A stretch of DNA of 64,000 nt from Rostrohypoxylon terebratum (lineage: Eukaryota; Ascomycota; Sordariomycetes; Xylariales; Hypoxylaceae): contig MU385868.1 in the NCBI GenBank assembly GCA_022497145.1, positions 1-64,000 on the forward strand, in the 5' to 3' direction. Made by a program: the position numbers and the translations under genes. The notes under the pieces are model-generated. The model was not told the DNA's origin, searched no databases, and saw only the letters and a program-made list of their open reading frames with translations. Shown piece by piece: positions 54,111 to 64,000 of the stretch; the first letter of the stretch is position 1, and each line of letters starts with the position of its first letter.

Positions 54111-56150
54111 ATGCTTTGTGATATATGCCAAACAGCATTCCAAACTTTCATGAATTGTTTCCAATTCACTGAGTTTCCTAGGTCAGAGCATTCTTGCTAT
54201 CCGCCGTATGCCTTTAAAATTTCGGCATTGAGAGGTTGTTTCATCTGCAAGAGAATTTCTGGATGTATGACACCTCTGTTCACGGACGGTAAAGAAGATA
54301 CTGGACGTATCTACTTTAGAGCTGATAGTTATGGGCATGATGCTCTTTCTCGTATACACGATGTGAGAAGAGCAGACGGCATCATAGGAATCGAGATCCA
54401 ATGCAGATCAGAAAGAATGAGATATGAAGAAACCGGATTTGGGTACACATTTTGCCCGGTTCGAAATGGTCCCATGGTACCTTATGTTGCACCCGGAAGC
54501 ACCCCAACAGCTGACGCGGTAGATTTGTGGCGTCACTGGTTTCATACCTGCTCTCAGTCCCACGCAAACTGCCGTGAGAAAGAGATTATACCACAACCCT
54601 TCCTTCCATGCCGGTTGATTGAGATTCTTGAGAGCGGTGGCACGCTCTACTGGCGACTAGTTTGTGACGTGGGCATCGAAGTCAATAGCTACGCGACTTT
54701 AAGTCACTTCTGGGGAGAGTCTAAGCACACGGAACTTCTACAGGACAAGATCGCTTATTTTCAAGAGAAGCAGCCAGCTTCTTGCCTTCCCAAAACCTAC
54801 TATGATGCTATGAAGGTAGCGTTATCATTGGGAGTTCAACACATCTGGATAGACTCTTTATGCATCATCCAAGACGATGAAAATGATTGGAAGAACCAAT
54901 CTTCATTGACGGGATTAATATATCAGAATGCTTGCTGCAATATCGCAGCCGCTTGGGGTGTGGATGGCACAGCTGGGTGTTTTAGTGAGAGGGAACATCA
55001 TAAAACACCAAGCATAGACGCAAAGCTTACAGTGGATGGGGTAAAAGAATACTTGATCTACGACTCTAATGCATACATATCCGACATTACGAATGCTCCG
55101 CTTAATAGACGTGGTTGGGTAGTCCAGGAGCGGCATCTATCAAGGAGACAACTGATCTTCGCTGGAAACCAGGTCTATTGGGAATGCCTAGAGCTTAGCG
55201 CTTGTGAAGACTTTCCAACAGGCTTTCCGAGGCTCATGTTAGGCCTAGACCAAACGAGGATAATGTCAGCAAGACCAAGCTCGAATTATACTGAAAATAT
55301 TGAGCTTCGTATTGTCTGGACCCGCCTGGTTGAGACATATTCCACATGTGACCTTAAGAAATTATCAGATAGGTCAGCCGCCCTGGCCGGATACATGAAG
55401 ACTATTATCAAGGATGCATACCTTGCCGGGTTCTGGGAAAAAGATCTCGTATACCAATTGCTTTGGAGACGTAAGCCGAGCCAGCGTTGCTGCTCTGAAC
55501 CTGGTTCCTATATTGCGCCGTCCTGGTCTTGGATGAGTTTAGATGGACCGATACGGTACGACGAGAATTATACCTTGAACTATATCGAAACCGGCTATCC
55601 GCCTCTCAATATACCTTATATAGTAAAGGTTCTAGAGGCGCCTGTCGAACCTTTCAATATGATGCATAGCTTTCGCTCAGCCACCTTAACGTTACGTGGA
55701 TTTGCAATTCATGCTGCCGTTATATCTGCGAAACACGAACGCACTAGCTCTTGCGTTACTAAATGCAAGCTCCGATTGTCCCGATATATCCGAAATACAT
55801 CGGGTTTTCTGACGAGGTATGTCGGGTCAGCTATCTCCTGGGACAGGGACGTGACCCTCGAGCAAGATTTATTATTCCTATTTGTGTCGTGCCCTAGGCG
55901 AAATCTAGGCATGCGAGGCTTGGTGTTGAAAAGGGTACCTGGAGATGAGCAAAAGTATCGCAGATTGGACATCTTCGGTTCTGGTAATGAGGAGAACGTG
56001 TGGCTAAATTTCAGCATTGATCGCATTATTGAAGACCGGTTGAGGCTCCGACCTCCCTTCAGGAGGAGCGTTTGGGCCTACTTGCGGGGAAATATCAATC
56101 TGGACGACGAAAGGTTAAAAGATCTAATGCACACTGTCGAGGTTATTTGA
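54111..56150 (+). CDS. HET-domain protein with N-terminal Cys pairs
   Basis: Single exon, 679 residues, ATG at 54111. The HET domain begins after about 165 residues: LIEILES, then YATLSHFWGES (194-204), then GVQHIWIDSLCIIQDDENDW (241-260), then LNRRGWVVQERHLSRR (331-346), the classical motif set with W and GW signatures. The N-terminus has CxxC pairs (CDIC at 3-6, CFIC at 43-46), a common arrangement in HET proteins. A long C-terminal region follows with SWSWMSLDGPIRY, typical of this architecture. Family knowledge: HET proteins are linked to vegetative incompatibility and cell death, but individual roles are mostly unknown. The frame is intact. It is a different subtype from the HET gene at 25.6 kb. 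Confidence 0.93.
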   Translation: MLCDICQTAFQTFMNCFQFTEFPRSEHSCYPPYAFKISALRGCFICKRISGCMTPLFTDGKEDTGRIYFRADSYGHDALSRIHDVRRADGIIGIEIQCRSERMRYEETGFGYTFCPVRNGPMVPYVAPGSTPTADAVDLWRHWFHTCSQSHANCREKEIIPQPFLPCRLIEILESGGTLYWRLVCDVGIEVNSYATLSHFWGESKHTELLQDKIAYFQEKQPASCLPKTYYDAMKVALSLGVQHIWIDSLCIIQDDENDWKNQSSLTGLIYQNACCNIAAAWGVDGTAGCFSEREHHKTPSIDAKLTVDGVKEYLIYDSNAYISDITNAPLNRRGWVVQERHLSRRQLIFAGNQVYWECLELSACEDFPTGFPRLMLGLDQTRIMSARPSSNYTENIELRIVWTRLVETYSTCDLKKLSDRSAALAGYMKTIIKDAYLAGFWEKDLVYQLLWRRKPSQRCCSEPGSYIAPSWSWMSLDGPIRYDENYTLNYIETGYPPLNIPYIVKVLEAPVEPFNMMHSFRSATLTLRGFAIHAAVISAKHERTSSCVTKCKLRLSRYIRNTSGFLTRYVGSAISWDRDVTLEQDLLFLFVSCPRRNLGMRGLVLKRVPGDEQKYRRLDIFGSGNEENVWLNFSIDRIIEDRLRLRPPFRRSVWAYLRGNINLDDERLKDLMHTVEVI

Positions 56151-57256
56151 ACAATTATTGGGCGCAATTGAGGTCGCATTGTATGTCATGAAAGAGGTTA
56201 TTTTTCCGTAGGCAATCGTCGAGTTAGTCAACCTTGGAGGAAAAGGGGGAATGAATCGGCCCGTTCCGGTTGAACTCAGCTGGCAACACAATTACCCCAC
56301 TAAGGCAGTAAGGGCATCTAAGCAAGTGGTCCGAGCTTTGGATTTTAATCTTATCTAATAATTTACTGATTACAAAAAATTCTGCGAATTCTTCTCACCA
56401 ACCTCATTTTTCCATGTGATGCCCAGTTTTTATCACAGATATAGTTATAATTTAAGAGCTATATCAGATATAACACAAGGTTTGTATGGTGTCTCTCTTC
56501 CTTCCAAATGGCAGTATGTCCTTGTCCCAGCCACTCGAAACCCGTTACGAGTCTTTCGTCTGATTGTTCTTACTTCCGCGATGCGTCTTGTGTCGTGGTC
56601 CTGAGAGGGTTTGGTGACACAAGGCGGATGGTGCTCGCATCATCCGAAGATAGAAAGCTGCAAGAATGAATAATTACGGACCATCATAGTCCACGCTCAT
56701 CTCGTAACTTACTCACATGATACGATATCCCACATGAGCGAGGCTCCAAGAGCTCCTACAGACCATATAGACCCTTCAAGACCCTACAGACCGGTCCTAA
56801 GGTTCTTTCTTTGCAGTCTAGCTCTTACTACAAACTACCTAGATTCAAACAACGGTGATCCCCGCCGACCGGGGGCGATTTCATTCGTCACCTCTTCGTT
56901 GGGAAGTTAGACGACGTCACTCCACATCTATTCCATTCCCATTCCCATTCTTGTTTTGTATCTATTTAAAACCTGCATCTTGCATGTGCAAGTGACCTGT
57001 AGGGCTCTCTATAGGTACCTACTATTTCCTAGATGCTGACATCTACGGAAACCATCTTGTCTCTGGATCGATCGTTGATACTGTCGCATTACCGCGGAAT
57101 GCTACGGTATCTACATATCTTTCGATCTTTTCGACTTTAGATATTCTAAACAACCCGATCAATCTTTATTATACTTTGACGCATCTTATTCGTCCCTTCT
57201 TGTGAACATTGAAAACTCCGCATCTCAGTCGTGTAACGTTTCATACTGCATCGAAC
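56151..57256. other. intergenic
   Basis: About 1.1 kb, no gene seen. The right end should carry the malic enzyme promoter and a leader with pyrimidine-rich tracts. Confidence 0.6.
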
Positions 57257-59435
57257 ATGTCGTCGACTCCCAAATCGAAGTTCGCTCATCTGCCACTTAG
57301 CACCAGCGGTCCAATAGAATGCGCAGTATCAGGAACCGTCTTACTAAACACCCCTTACTTCAATCGCGGCTCGGCGCACACAGAGGAAGAAAGACGCGAG
57401 TTTAATCTCACTGGTCTGCTACCTGCTGGCATCCAGACTCTGAAGCAGCAAGTCGATCGTGCATACCAGCAATACGTCTCAAGGCACGATGACTTGGCCA
57501 AGAACACTTTCCTGACCTCGCTCAAGGAGCAGAATTTGGTCTTATACTTCAAGGTAGGCTGTCTTGGCGGCGTTCACGCTTGGAGGCTTAGCATATAATC
57601 TTCCTGCTGTGATTACATAAGCTATACTGACATTGGATAGCTTTTGCAAGATCACTTGAAGGAAGTATTCAGTGTTGTGTACACCCCGACGGAAGGAGAC
57701 GCCATTCAAAACTTCTCTCGTCTATTCCGACGACCTGAAGGATGTTTTCTCAACATTAATGACATCGACCGAGTCCCATATGATCTAGCCCAGTGGGGTA
57801 AGCCCGAGGATATTGACTACATCGTCGTGACAGGTATGGTCCCCGGCCAGAATGAATATGTCTCTTAAGGCTCGAATTGTCACTCATAAATCCTAGATGG
57901 CGAGGAGATTCTCGGGATAGGGGATCAGGGTGCTGGAGGAATTCTTATCTCCGTTGCGAAACTCGTGCTCACTACGTAAGCTGTGCACCACGAACCCCAA
58001 CTTCCTACTAAAAAAGCCAGAAACTAACGACACTGACATATGCAAAGTCTTTGTGGTGGTGTCCATCCTAACCGAACTTTGCCTGTTGTGCTTGACTGTG
58101 GAACCGACAATGAGAACTTGTTGAACGATGATCTGTACCTCGGCCTGCGCCAGAAACGGGAAAGGGGAGAGAAGTACGACAAATTTGTCGATACCTTCGT
58201 TCAATCTGCCCGAAAACTCTTTCCTCGCGCCTATATCCACTTTGAGGATTTCGGGTTGACCAACGGTAAGTGTAAATAGGCAATAACTTTGAATAGAGGA
58301 CTGACTCAGTCATAGCACGTCGCATTTTGGACCATTATAGACCGGAGATCCCTTGCTTCAACGATGATGTTCAGGGCACCGGTTGTGTAACCTTGGCCGC
58401 TATCATGGCTGGTCTACACGTCTCCAAGCAGAAGCTTCGGGATACCAAGATTGTCGTCTTCGGTGCCGGAACCGCTGGTGTCGGCATTGCCGACCAAGTC
58501 CGCGATGCGATTGCCGCCGAAAGGGGTATCAGCAAAGAAGAGGCGGCAAAGCAACTTTGGTAAGTATAGCAACACCGCCAATTGAATTCTGATACTTATT
58601 ATATCGTCATAGGCTAATCGACAAACCCGGCCTCCTAACCACGCAAACGCAACTTGACCCCGGGCAACGCATCTACGCCAAAGACGCCTCCGAATGGTCC
58701 ACAAAAGAGCGCTCCCTCCTCTCCGTAACCAAGGAAGTGCATCCGCACGTACTAATCGGGACCTCCACGGTCCCCAAAGCCTTCACCGAACCCATCATCA
58801 AAGAAATGGCATCGGGGACGCCCCGCCCCATCATCCTCCCCCTTTCCAACCCGACGCGTCTGCACGAAGCCGTGCCGGCAGATCTCCTAAAGTGGACCGA
58901 AGGCCGCGCCCTAGTCGCCACGGGCTCGCCCTTCGACCCCGTGGCGGGCCCCTGGGGCCCGGACGGCAAAGAGATACGCATCGAGGTCGCGGAGTGCAAC
59001 AACTCGGTCGTGTTCCCCGGCATCGGCCTCGGCGCCGTGCTCAGCCGCGCCGCCCGCGTCACCGACAAGATGCTCGTCGCCGCCGTACGCGGCGTCGCGT
59101 CCCTAAGCCCGGCTCTTGCCGACGACACGGCGCCGCTGCTCCCCGGCGTCGAGGACGTGCGCGAAGTCAGCGTGCGCGTCGCGCGAGAGGTCATATTGGC
59201 CGCGGTGGAGGAGGGCGTGGCGACCGAGGAGGGGATCCCGAGAACGGTGGAGGGCGACGAGGGATTGGATGAGTGGATTAGGGAGCAGATGTGGGATCCG
59301 GTGTACCGCCCGCTGAAGAGGGTTGATATTGAAGGCGCGAGCAGAGCTGCCAAGGCCGAGTTAAAGGTTGTGGGGAGTCTGGAGCTCGAGGGGGATGCTG
59401 ATGGAGGGAAAGATCGGGATGGCGGCAAGAAGTAG
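57257..59435 (+). CDS. malic enzyme (malate oxidoreductase, decarboxylating)
   Basis: Six exons: 57257-57553, 57641-57833, 57897-57975, 58048-58265, 58316-58559 and 58613-59435 (introns 87, 63, 72, 50 and 53 nt); 617 residues. The joins restore all family landmarks: VVYTPTEGDAI with the catalytic Tyr, GEEILGIGDQGAGGILISVA with the Lys region following, RTLPVVLDCGTDNE, FEDFGLTNARRILDHYR with metal-binding acidic residues, PCFNDDVQGTG, the Rossmann motif VVFGAGTAGVGIAD, LPLSNPTR, VATGSPFDP and CNNSVVFPGIGLG. Family knowledge: converts malate to pyruvate and CO2 with NAD(P)+, linking the TCA cycle to pyruvate and reductant supply. There is no clear mitochondrial presequence. Coenzyme preference is not assigned. 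The last exon is markedly GC-rich. Confidence 0.95.
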
Positions 59436-60085
59436 TGCTCTTGCTGCGTCTTGATGTGATGTGCTCGGGTTCGTTTCCTTGATGCCTTTAGAATTCGCTT
59501 CTCCTTGGTCTATAATAGGTATAACAAGCATGGGTTGTGAGGAATTAATCATGGACCTTGAGGATAGAGGGCGGTCATTAATGGTCTGATCTTAAATGGG
59601 GACGTAGATTCATTGGTATCTTATGTGTGCATTGTTACATGAATATCAGCCTCATAGTAATAGAATTTTAGGCAAATGATACTTGTTTTTGTCACCAACA
59701 TGTTTTCTTTCTTGCTCTATAGGATCTGAAAGGTGACACAAACGTAATTCTTCACTACCTCGTCCTCCTTAGCCATATATCTCATAGTAACCTAGGCAAC
59801 AAGTAAACTTGATTCGATCATCATTACTCAATACCAGTACCTAATCATTCCCCCTTCCTTCATATTGTACCTCATGTACCAAGATAGTTAAACCATCTTG
59901 AGCAATATGAATCTGAAAACCTGGCCTGGGTTATAACTACAACATTATCCCCGTCGACTCCGTTCTCATACGAAGCATCGATGATTCGCAAGATGGAAAA
60001 CCCATACACAGAGCTGGAGAAGAAGTTCTTTACCGTTTGTCCCTTCTCATATCTCATCACTTCCCAGTTCATTCCACAACAACCC
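59436..60085. other. intergenic between converging genes
   Basis: About 0.65 kb, AT-rich, between the 3' ends of malic enzyme and Mtc1. No gene is seen. Confidence 0.6.
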
Positions 60086-61770
60086 TTAAATCAATCCCGC
60101 CCTTGCAGCCTCCCCGCCGCCTTCTTGCAATAAAGCTTCGACCTTCTGCTTCCCCTTCCCGAGTCCGCCCTCGCCTACGCCCATTCGCCTAGCCACGTAC
60201 CTCTGAGCCACGACTCCGATACTCAAGCTCAGCGTCTCCTCAACCCACTCCGCGACCCACTCGCGGGGATCGACGCCCCCTCCGTCCACAATTTCCCTAA
60301 TCTCGTCCGGCACCTCGAGATCAGGGTCCCGCTCCTCATCATCGCCACTGTTGGGCGTGAGGGGCGTAGGCGCGTCTAGCCAGCGGATCCATTTAGCTGG
60401 GATGTGCTGGCTGACGGTGCTGTACACAATATCGTGGATTGGGTCTAGGACGTATATAGCGAAAGCGACGAGCGAGTCCGGAGCGGCCTCGTCTGCAACG
60501 GCGCTTGCCTCGCTCTCGGCTGCGCTGCTGCCGGCGAAGAGGGCGGGGTCGGCGTCGAGCGCGATGGGCTGGACCGCGAGGAAGATGTCGCTTGTGCGAA
60601 CGGGGTTCTCGTCGGAGACGGGCTCAAGCGCACGCCTCTGGGCCTCGGCTACGCCGCCGCTAGCCGCAAAGTAGTCGTGCGCATAGCTCTCAGCGCTGAC
60701 GCGGCATAGTTTCGTGCCTTCGGCGAGACCCTTAACAGCCCCTAGATCGCGCGGGTAATCTACCTGTCGCCACCAGGGACCGTCGCGCCAGCCGGCAGAG
60801 CTGGAAGCACCCTTGTAGAAGGCAGCGTCGGATGAGCGGCGAGCAGTATTCTCGTGGCCACGCTGGATAACGAGAAGGTCACCGCCTTCGACCTGTGACA
60901 TCACGCGGCTGAAGACGCCGTAGATGAGGGGGTCGAGGGATGGGTATCCGACGATGTCGTGGGTGATGTGGATTAGGAGACGTTCGTGCGAGGAGATGGG
61001 CGGGGCGAGGGTGTGGAGGATGTTGGCGAAGGTTGGGAGGGCACGGTGGCGGATGCCGTCGCCTGTGATTCACGACAATTAGTTTGTATAATACTTCTTA
61101 TGTCTTGTATCTCAGACATATATGTATGTGCCATTTGATATGTGATATAGCATGATTCATGTGTAGAATACCTACCTAAATCTTTAAGAGCGCCGACATT
61201 TCCTCTTACTTGATCGGCCCATTTCTTGGCCTCCTCGTTCTGTTGAATCTCCTTGTACGCGGCCTCGGCCTGCTTCATGGCAGCATTTGCTGTGGCACTG
61301 GCCGTAGCAAATATTCCACCCCACCAGCCGCCTCCAGTAGCAGTGGGGGCGGTCTGCTCTACGGTACCCTTCTTCTCGGCATCTTGGAGATCGGAGCTAG
61401 TAGCACTCGGGGTAAAGCTTGCGTGGAGAGAGCGGGTGCTGTCAACGGACTTTCGTAAGACGTTGGTTGGCTTGTCTTCGGAATGTCGAGGGGCACCAGG
61501 AGGAGGGGTTGCTGTGCTGCTCCGTTTACTGGCTACTTTAGAAGCGGCGGTCTCCTTAACACGAGGGGTATGAGGGCGAGCAGGCTCTTCGCTACCGAGT
61601 TCATTCTCAAGTTCGGCGAGTTCCTGCTCGAGTTTCTTATCTCCTCGGCGAGGTTTAGGCCCAGCTTGCTTAGATTTACTACTGGTCTTCTTTCCTTTGT
61701 TATCGTCACCGATACCCTCGAAGAGTTCGTCGAAGTCGTCGTTGGAAGCCTTGGATCGTTTGGCCGCCAT
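60086..61770 (-). CDS. mtc1: Mtc1 homologue (maintenance of telomere capping protein 1)
   Basis: Two exons, 61770-61176 and 61062-60086, joined over a 113-nt intron; 523 residues, ATG at 61770. The N-terminus MAAKRSKASNDDFDELFEGI with a Lys/Ser-rich low-complexity region, then GGGWWGGIFATASATANAAM and AKKWADQVRGNVGALKDLG, then IRHRALPTFANILHTLAPPI and HDIVGYPSLDPLIYGVFSRV, match the fungal Mtc1/DUF5427 family. Family knowledge: yeast Mtc1 was named from a telomere-capping genetic screen but associates with Golgi/COPI vesicles; its molecular role is unclear. The tail ends with a predicted helix (GKGKQKVEALLQEGGGEAA). Confidence 0.88.
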
Positions 61771-63668
61771 CTTGGATAGTTTATCGTGATGAGAGAAGAC
61801 TTCGGCGAAGGCGAAGAGGGGTTACGTTTAGGAGACAGCAGAAGTGGGAATTACTCGATGGGGACGATTTCGTGTTCAGAGGTTATACTATGGAGAGCTA
61901 TTGCAATGGAAAGGGAGACGGAGATGCAGACTAGTCGAATATGATTCGACGTGCCCCTGTAATATGTAGCTAAGGTTAGGCGTTATGTGTGTATATGTAT
62001 GTGTATGTATGCAAAGCCGAGGGGAACCAATCGTTGGATCGGATTCGACTGCAACTGGGTTTGTGGATATTCACCGGCAGATGTAACAAACACTATTTCG
62101 ACAGCTAATAAGAGACGAGGGTAATTTGAACTAACCAGTTGGCAATGGCAACGCTACTTTTGAAGCTGAATAGGAAGCAAATCAGAAGTGGTTGGGTATC
62201 TAGACAGGTCAGTATATGAAAAACCTGTTGAGTGTTGTTAAAGGTGATAGTGAAGTGAAATGATTTCGGGAGAAACGTCGTATGGATCGAACACGGGATC
62301 GGGGTATTAGCGAAGGCTTTAGACAACCTTTCAGGGCTGCGCTTTCTAAAACTGTCGTCACTGAACGGAGACCCGTTGCGGCTAGTGACAGGAAGGGAAT
62401 GAGCCAATAGATTCGGTGACTTGCCGGAAAATCAATTAAAATACATATATACATCTATACATGTGTACTTGGCGGGATACTTGACACAAGGGTAGACGTG
62501 GGCGACTGCACCAAGTATTTTACCAGCACTGAGCTTACAAGTACTGAGTACCATGTATTTACGTATGAGTACCATGTATTTACGTATTCTAAAAATACAA
62601 GGAAGTAAGTCATGCGCTAAGCCGAAAACGGGCTTAAAGAGGGCAAATCGATCAGATGGTGTTATCCCATTGGCTAGAGACCTTTCCCTAAGAAGTATAG
62701 GTGTGGAGGCTGGTGGTATCCCAGTAGTGTCCCAATAGGGATCTCAACTGTGGCTCATGCTCCCCGAACCTCCAGAAATTAGTTGATGTTGTGAGTACCT
62801 ATGTATTTTGAGTGACCTCGCAGAGAAGGGACGGGGGACGACAAGATCAGAATCGCTCCTGTAGAAATCGCAAAACTTATATACGCCCATTTTTTTTACT
62901 TTGAAAACCTTCTTTCCTTGAACAACCAATTTTCAAGATTCAGGCAAGCGCTAGATACCAGGTAAGCATCTGCTATATTCCCAATCTATTGTCACCCGAC
63001 AATACCGCTAAAAATCATCCATCCTTTTCATCCACCAACTCTACAGCCAGCTCCTTTTATCAACCTTTTTTCTCACCAAGTCTACTTCATATAACAACAC
63101 ACAATCCAAAATACCATCCGCATACATCAACTTACCACCGGCTTAGAAAAACTTCTCTCGCGTTTCAAGAGCCGATTACAAGATTCCCCCAGACTTAAAG
63201 CGTCCACTAGTGGAAGCTCTATTAACAGGTGTGTTTTATTTTTCTTCCAGTCACTAATTTTCCTTCCCAAGCAACAGCTAAGCTGTGTCCGACATTTTAT
63301 CATTTTTCTACTCTTACACACTTTGTTTACCACACCTATTCCCAAATATTTCACCATCTTGTAATGAAACAATCATTCGCGCTACCAATCATCACTTCTA
63401 TCTTCTGAATCTCGATACCTCAGAGCCGTTTCCATTGAGGTGCGCCGAGGTCAATTCCGACTACGCGCTCAAACATAAAATCATACCCTTACCTATACCC
63501 ATACCTATATCCATTCTCATTCATCTCCATACCTTTAAGAGTTCTTCCCCACTTACATAATCTCCGACAGGAAACTTCTTTCACCTACTCTCTTATTTTC
63601 ACTATCCTCATCTCTCACTGCCATCTACAAACTCCTTCTTCACTATCTCCTCTTATCTGGATCCTGTC
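61771..63668. other. intergenic, divergent promoters
   Basis: About 1.9 kb. It contains a perfect 21-bp tandem duplication at 62546-62587. The right part (62990-63668) is C/T-rich and looks like a long leader for the gene at 63669. No other gene is supported. Confidence 0.55.
62546..62587. repeat. 21-bp direct tandem repeat, two copies
   Basis: GAGTACCATGTATTTACGTA plus one T occurs twice head to tail without mismatch, seen directly. Confidence 0.95.
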
Positions 63669-64000
63669 ATGGATTCTCTTAGTAACCGAGGCCGTGGCCG
63701 AAAACGTCATACCTCCCATATATCGCCTCCCCCATCCTCCCCTTCTCAAAACCCAGCACAGGATCTACCTGAGCTGCCTCCTACCTCGGACACTTCTGGT
63801 CCGTTGGCTCCTTTATCCTCCACCTCCGAAGCCCATAGTCCATCCGCACCGCTCTCTACGCGCATGCGCACTCGCCAGGTTGATGAGACCAAATCTTCTC
63901 CTGGAGGACGCTCTCTAAGAAAGCGACCCCGAGTGGATTACACATTTGAGCAGCTACTAGACGCTGAAAATGGCCCCAAACCTACAACTGGCACCTCTCG
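63669..64000 (+). CDS. N-terminus of a basic, probably nuclear protein (cut by window end)
   Basis: An ATG at 63669 opens a frame with no stop to the window end (110 codons). It starts MDSLSNRGRGRKRHTSHISP, continues through a Pro/Ser-rich stretch, then TRMRTRQVDETKSSPGGRSL and RKRPRVDYTFEQLLDAENG. The RGRGRKR and RKRPR clusters are nuclear-signal-like, and the RGRGRKR stretch is AT-hook-like. The leader upstream is C/T-rich, as in many fungal genes. The family cannot be named from this fragment; chromatin-related proteins often begin this way, but that is only a guess. Confidence 0.65.
   Translation, partial: MDSLSNRGRGRKRHTSHISPPPSSPSQNPAQDLPELPPTSDTSGPLAPLSSTSEAHSPSAPLSTRMRTRQVDETKSSPGGRSLRKRPRVDYTFEQLLDAENGPKPTTGTS

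Noticed and set aside
58673..59428. Minus-strand open frame of 251 codons
   Set aside because: Antisense to the GC-rich last exon of malic enzyme; Ser/Arg-rich composition is an artefact.
1..64000. CRISPR arrays, operons or biosynthetic cluster
   Set aside because: Spliceosomal introns and gene content are fungal; no array of spaced repeats, and no polyketide or peptide synthase core gene is present.

Overview
This window is nuclear DNA of a filamentous ascomycete (Pezizomycotina). Genes have 0 to 5 short introns (mostly 49-140 nt) with GT..AG ends and CTAAC/CTRAY-like branch sites. Neighbouring genes lie on either strand without operon spacing. The products include typical ascomycete proteins: RPS21, SLX4, the WDR24/Rtc1-Sea2 homologue, a Vps38/UVRAG homologue, Mtc1, Cactin, a class I photolyase and malic enzyme. 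Two HET-domain genes and one broken gene with a STAND-type N-terminus and ankyrin-like sequence add the accessory layer usual in such fungi.

Layout. 0-8 kb: gene-poor, with one forkhead transcription factor (minus). 8-10 kb: Cactin splicing factor (minus) with a short penultimate coding exon. 10.6-11.5 kb: a doubtful, frame-broken small spliced gene. 12.9-14.9 kb: CPD photolyase (minus) with two candidate starts. 15.7-19.4 kb: a degenerate tRNA-like element, one unknown gene and mostly empty DNA. 19.5-22.8 kb: RPS21 and SLX4 transcribed divergently. 23.3-24.8 kb: a protein built of eight regular Cys/His modules and a long acidic tail. 25.6-27.6 kb: HET protein. 28.4-30.9 kb: two unrelated Nudix hydrolases on the plus strand. 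31-32 kb: DapA-type aldolase. 33.3-40 kb: SEA/GATOR2 subunit and Vps38/UVRAG homologue, convergent. 40.7-42.8 kb: broken STAND/ankyrin gene. 43.2-44.0 kb: unknown spliced gene. 44-47.6 kb: gene desert. 47.7-48.6 kb: orphan ORF. 50.9-53.6 kb: six-exon glycine-rich-domain (DUF1399) protein. 54.1-56.2 kb: second HET protein. 57.3-59.4 kb: malic enzyme. 60.1-61.8 kb: Mtc1. 63.7 kb to the end: start of a basic, probably nuclear protein cut by the window edge.

The genes do not form one pathway or a metabolite cluster. Some share themes. Photolyase and SLX4 act in DNA repair. The SEA/GATOR2 subunit acts in amino-acid control of TORC1, and the Vps38/UVRAG homologue in PI3-kinase endosomal and autophagy trafficking. 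The HET genes and the STAND/ankyrin relic belong to families linked to fungal self/non-self recognition. The least explained items are the eight-module Cys/His protein, the single in-frame stop in the STAND/ankyrin gene, the degenerate Pol III (tRNA-like) elements, and the Gly/Cys-rich exon modules at the end of the DUF1399 gene. All gene models are hand-spliced from the sequence; no alignment or expression data were available.
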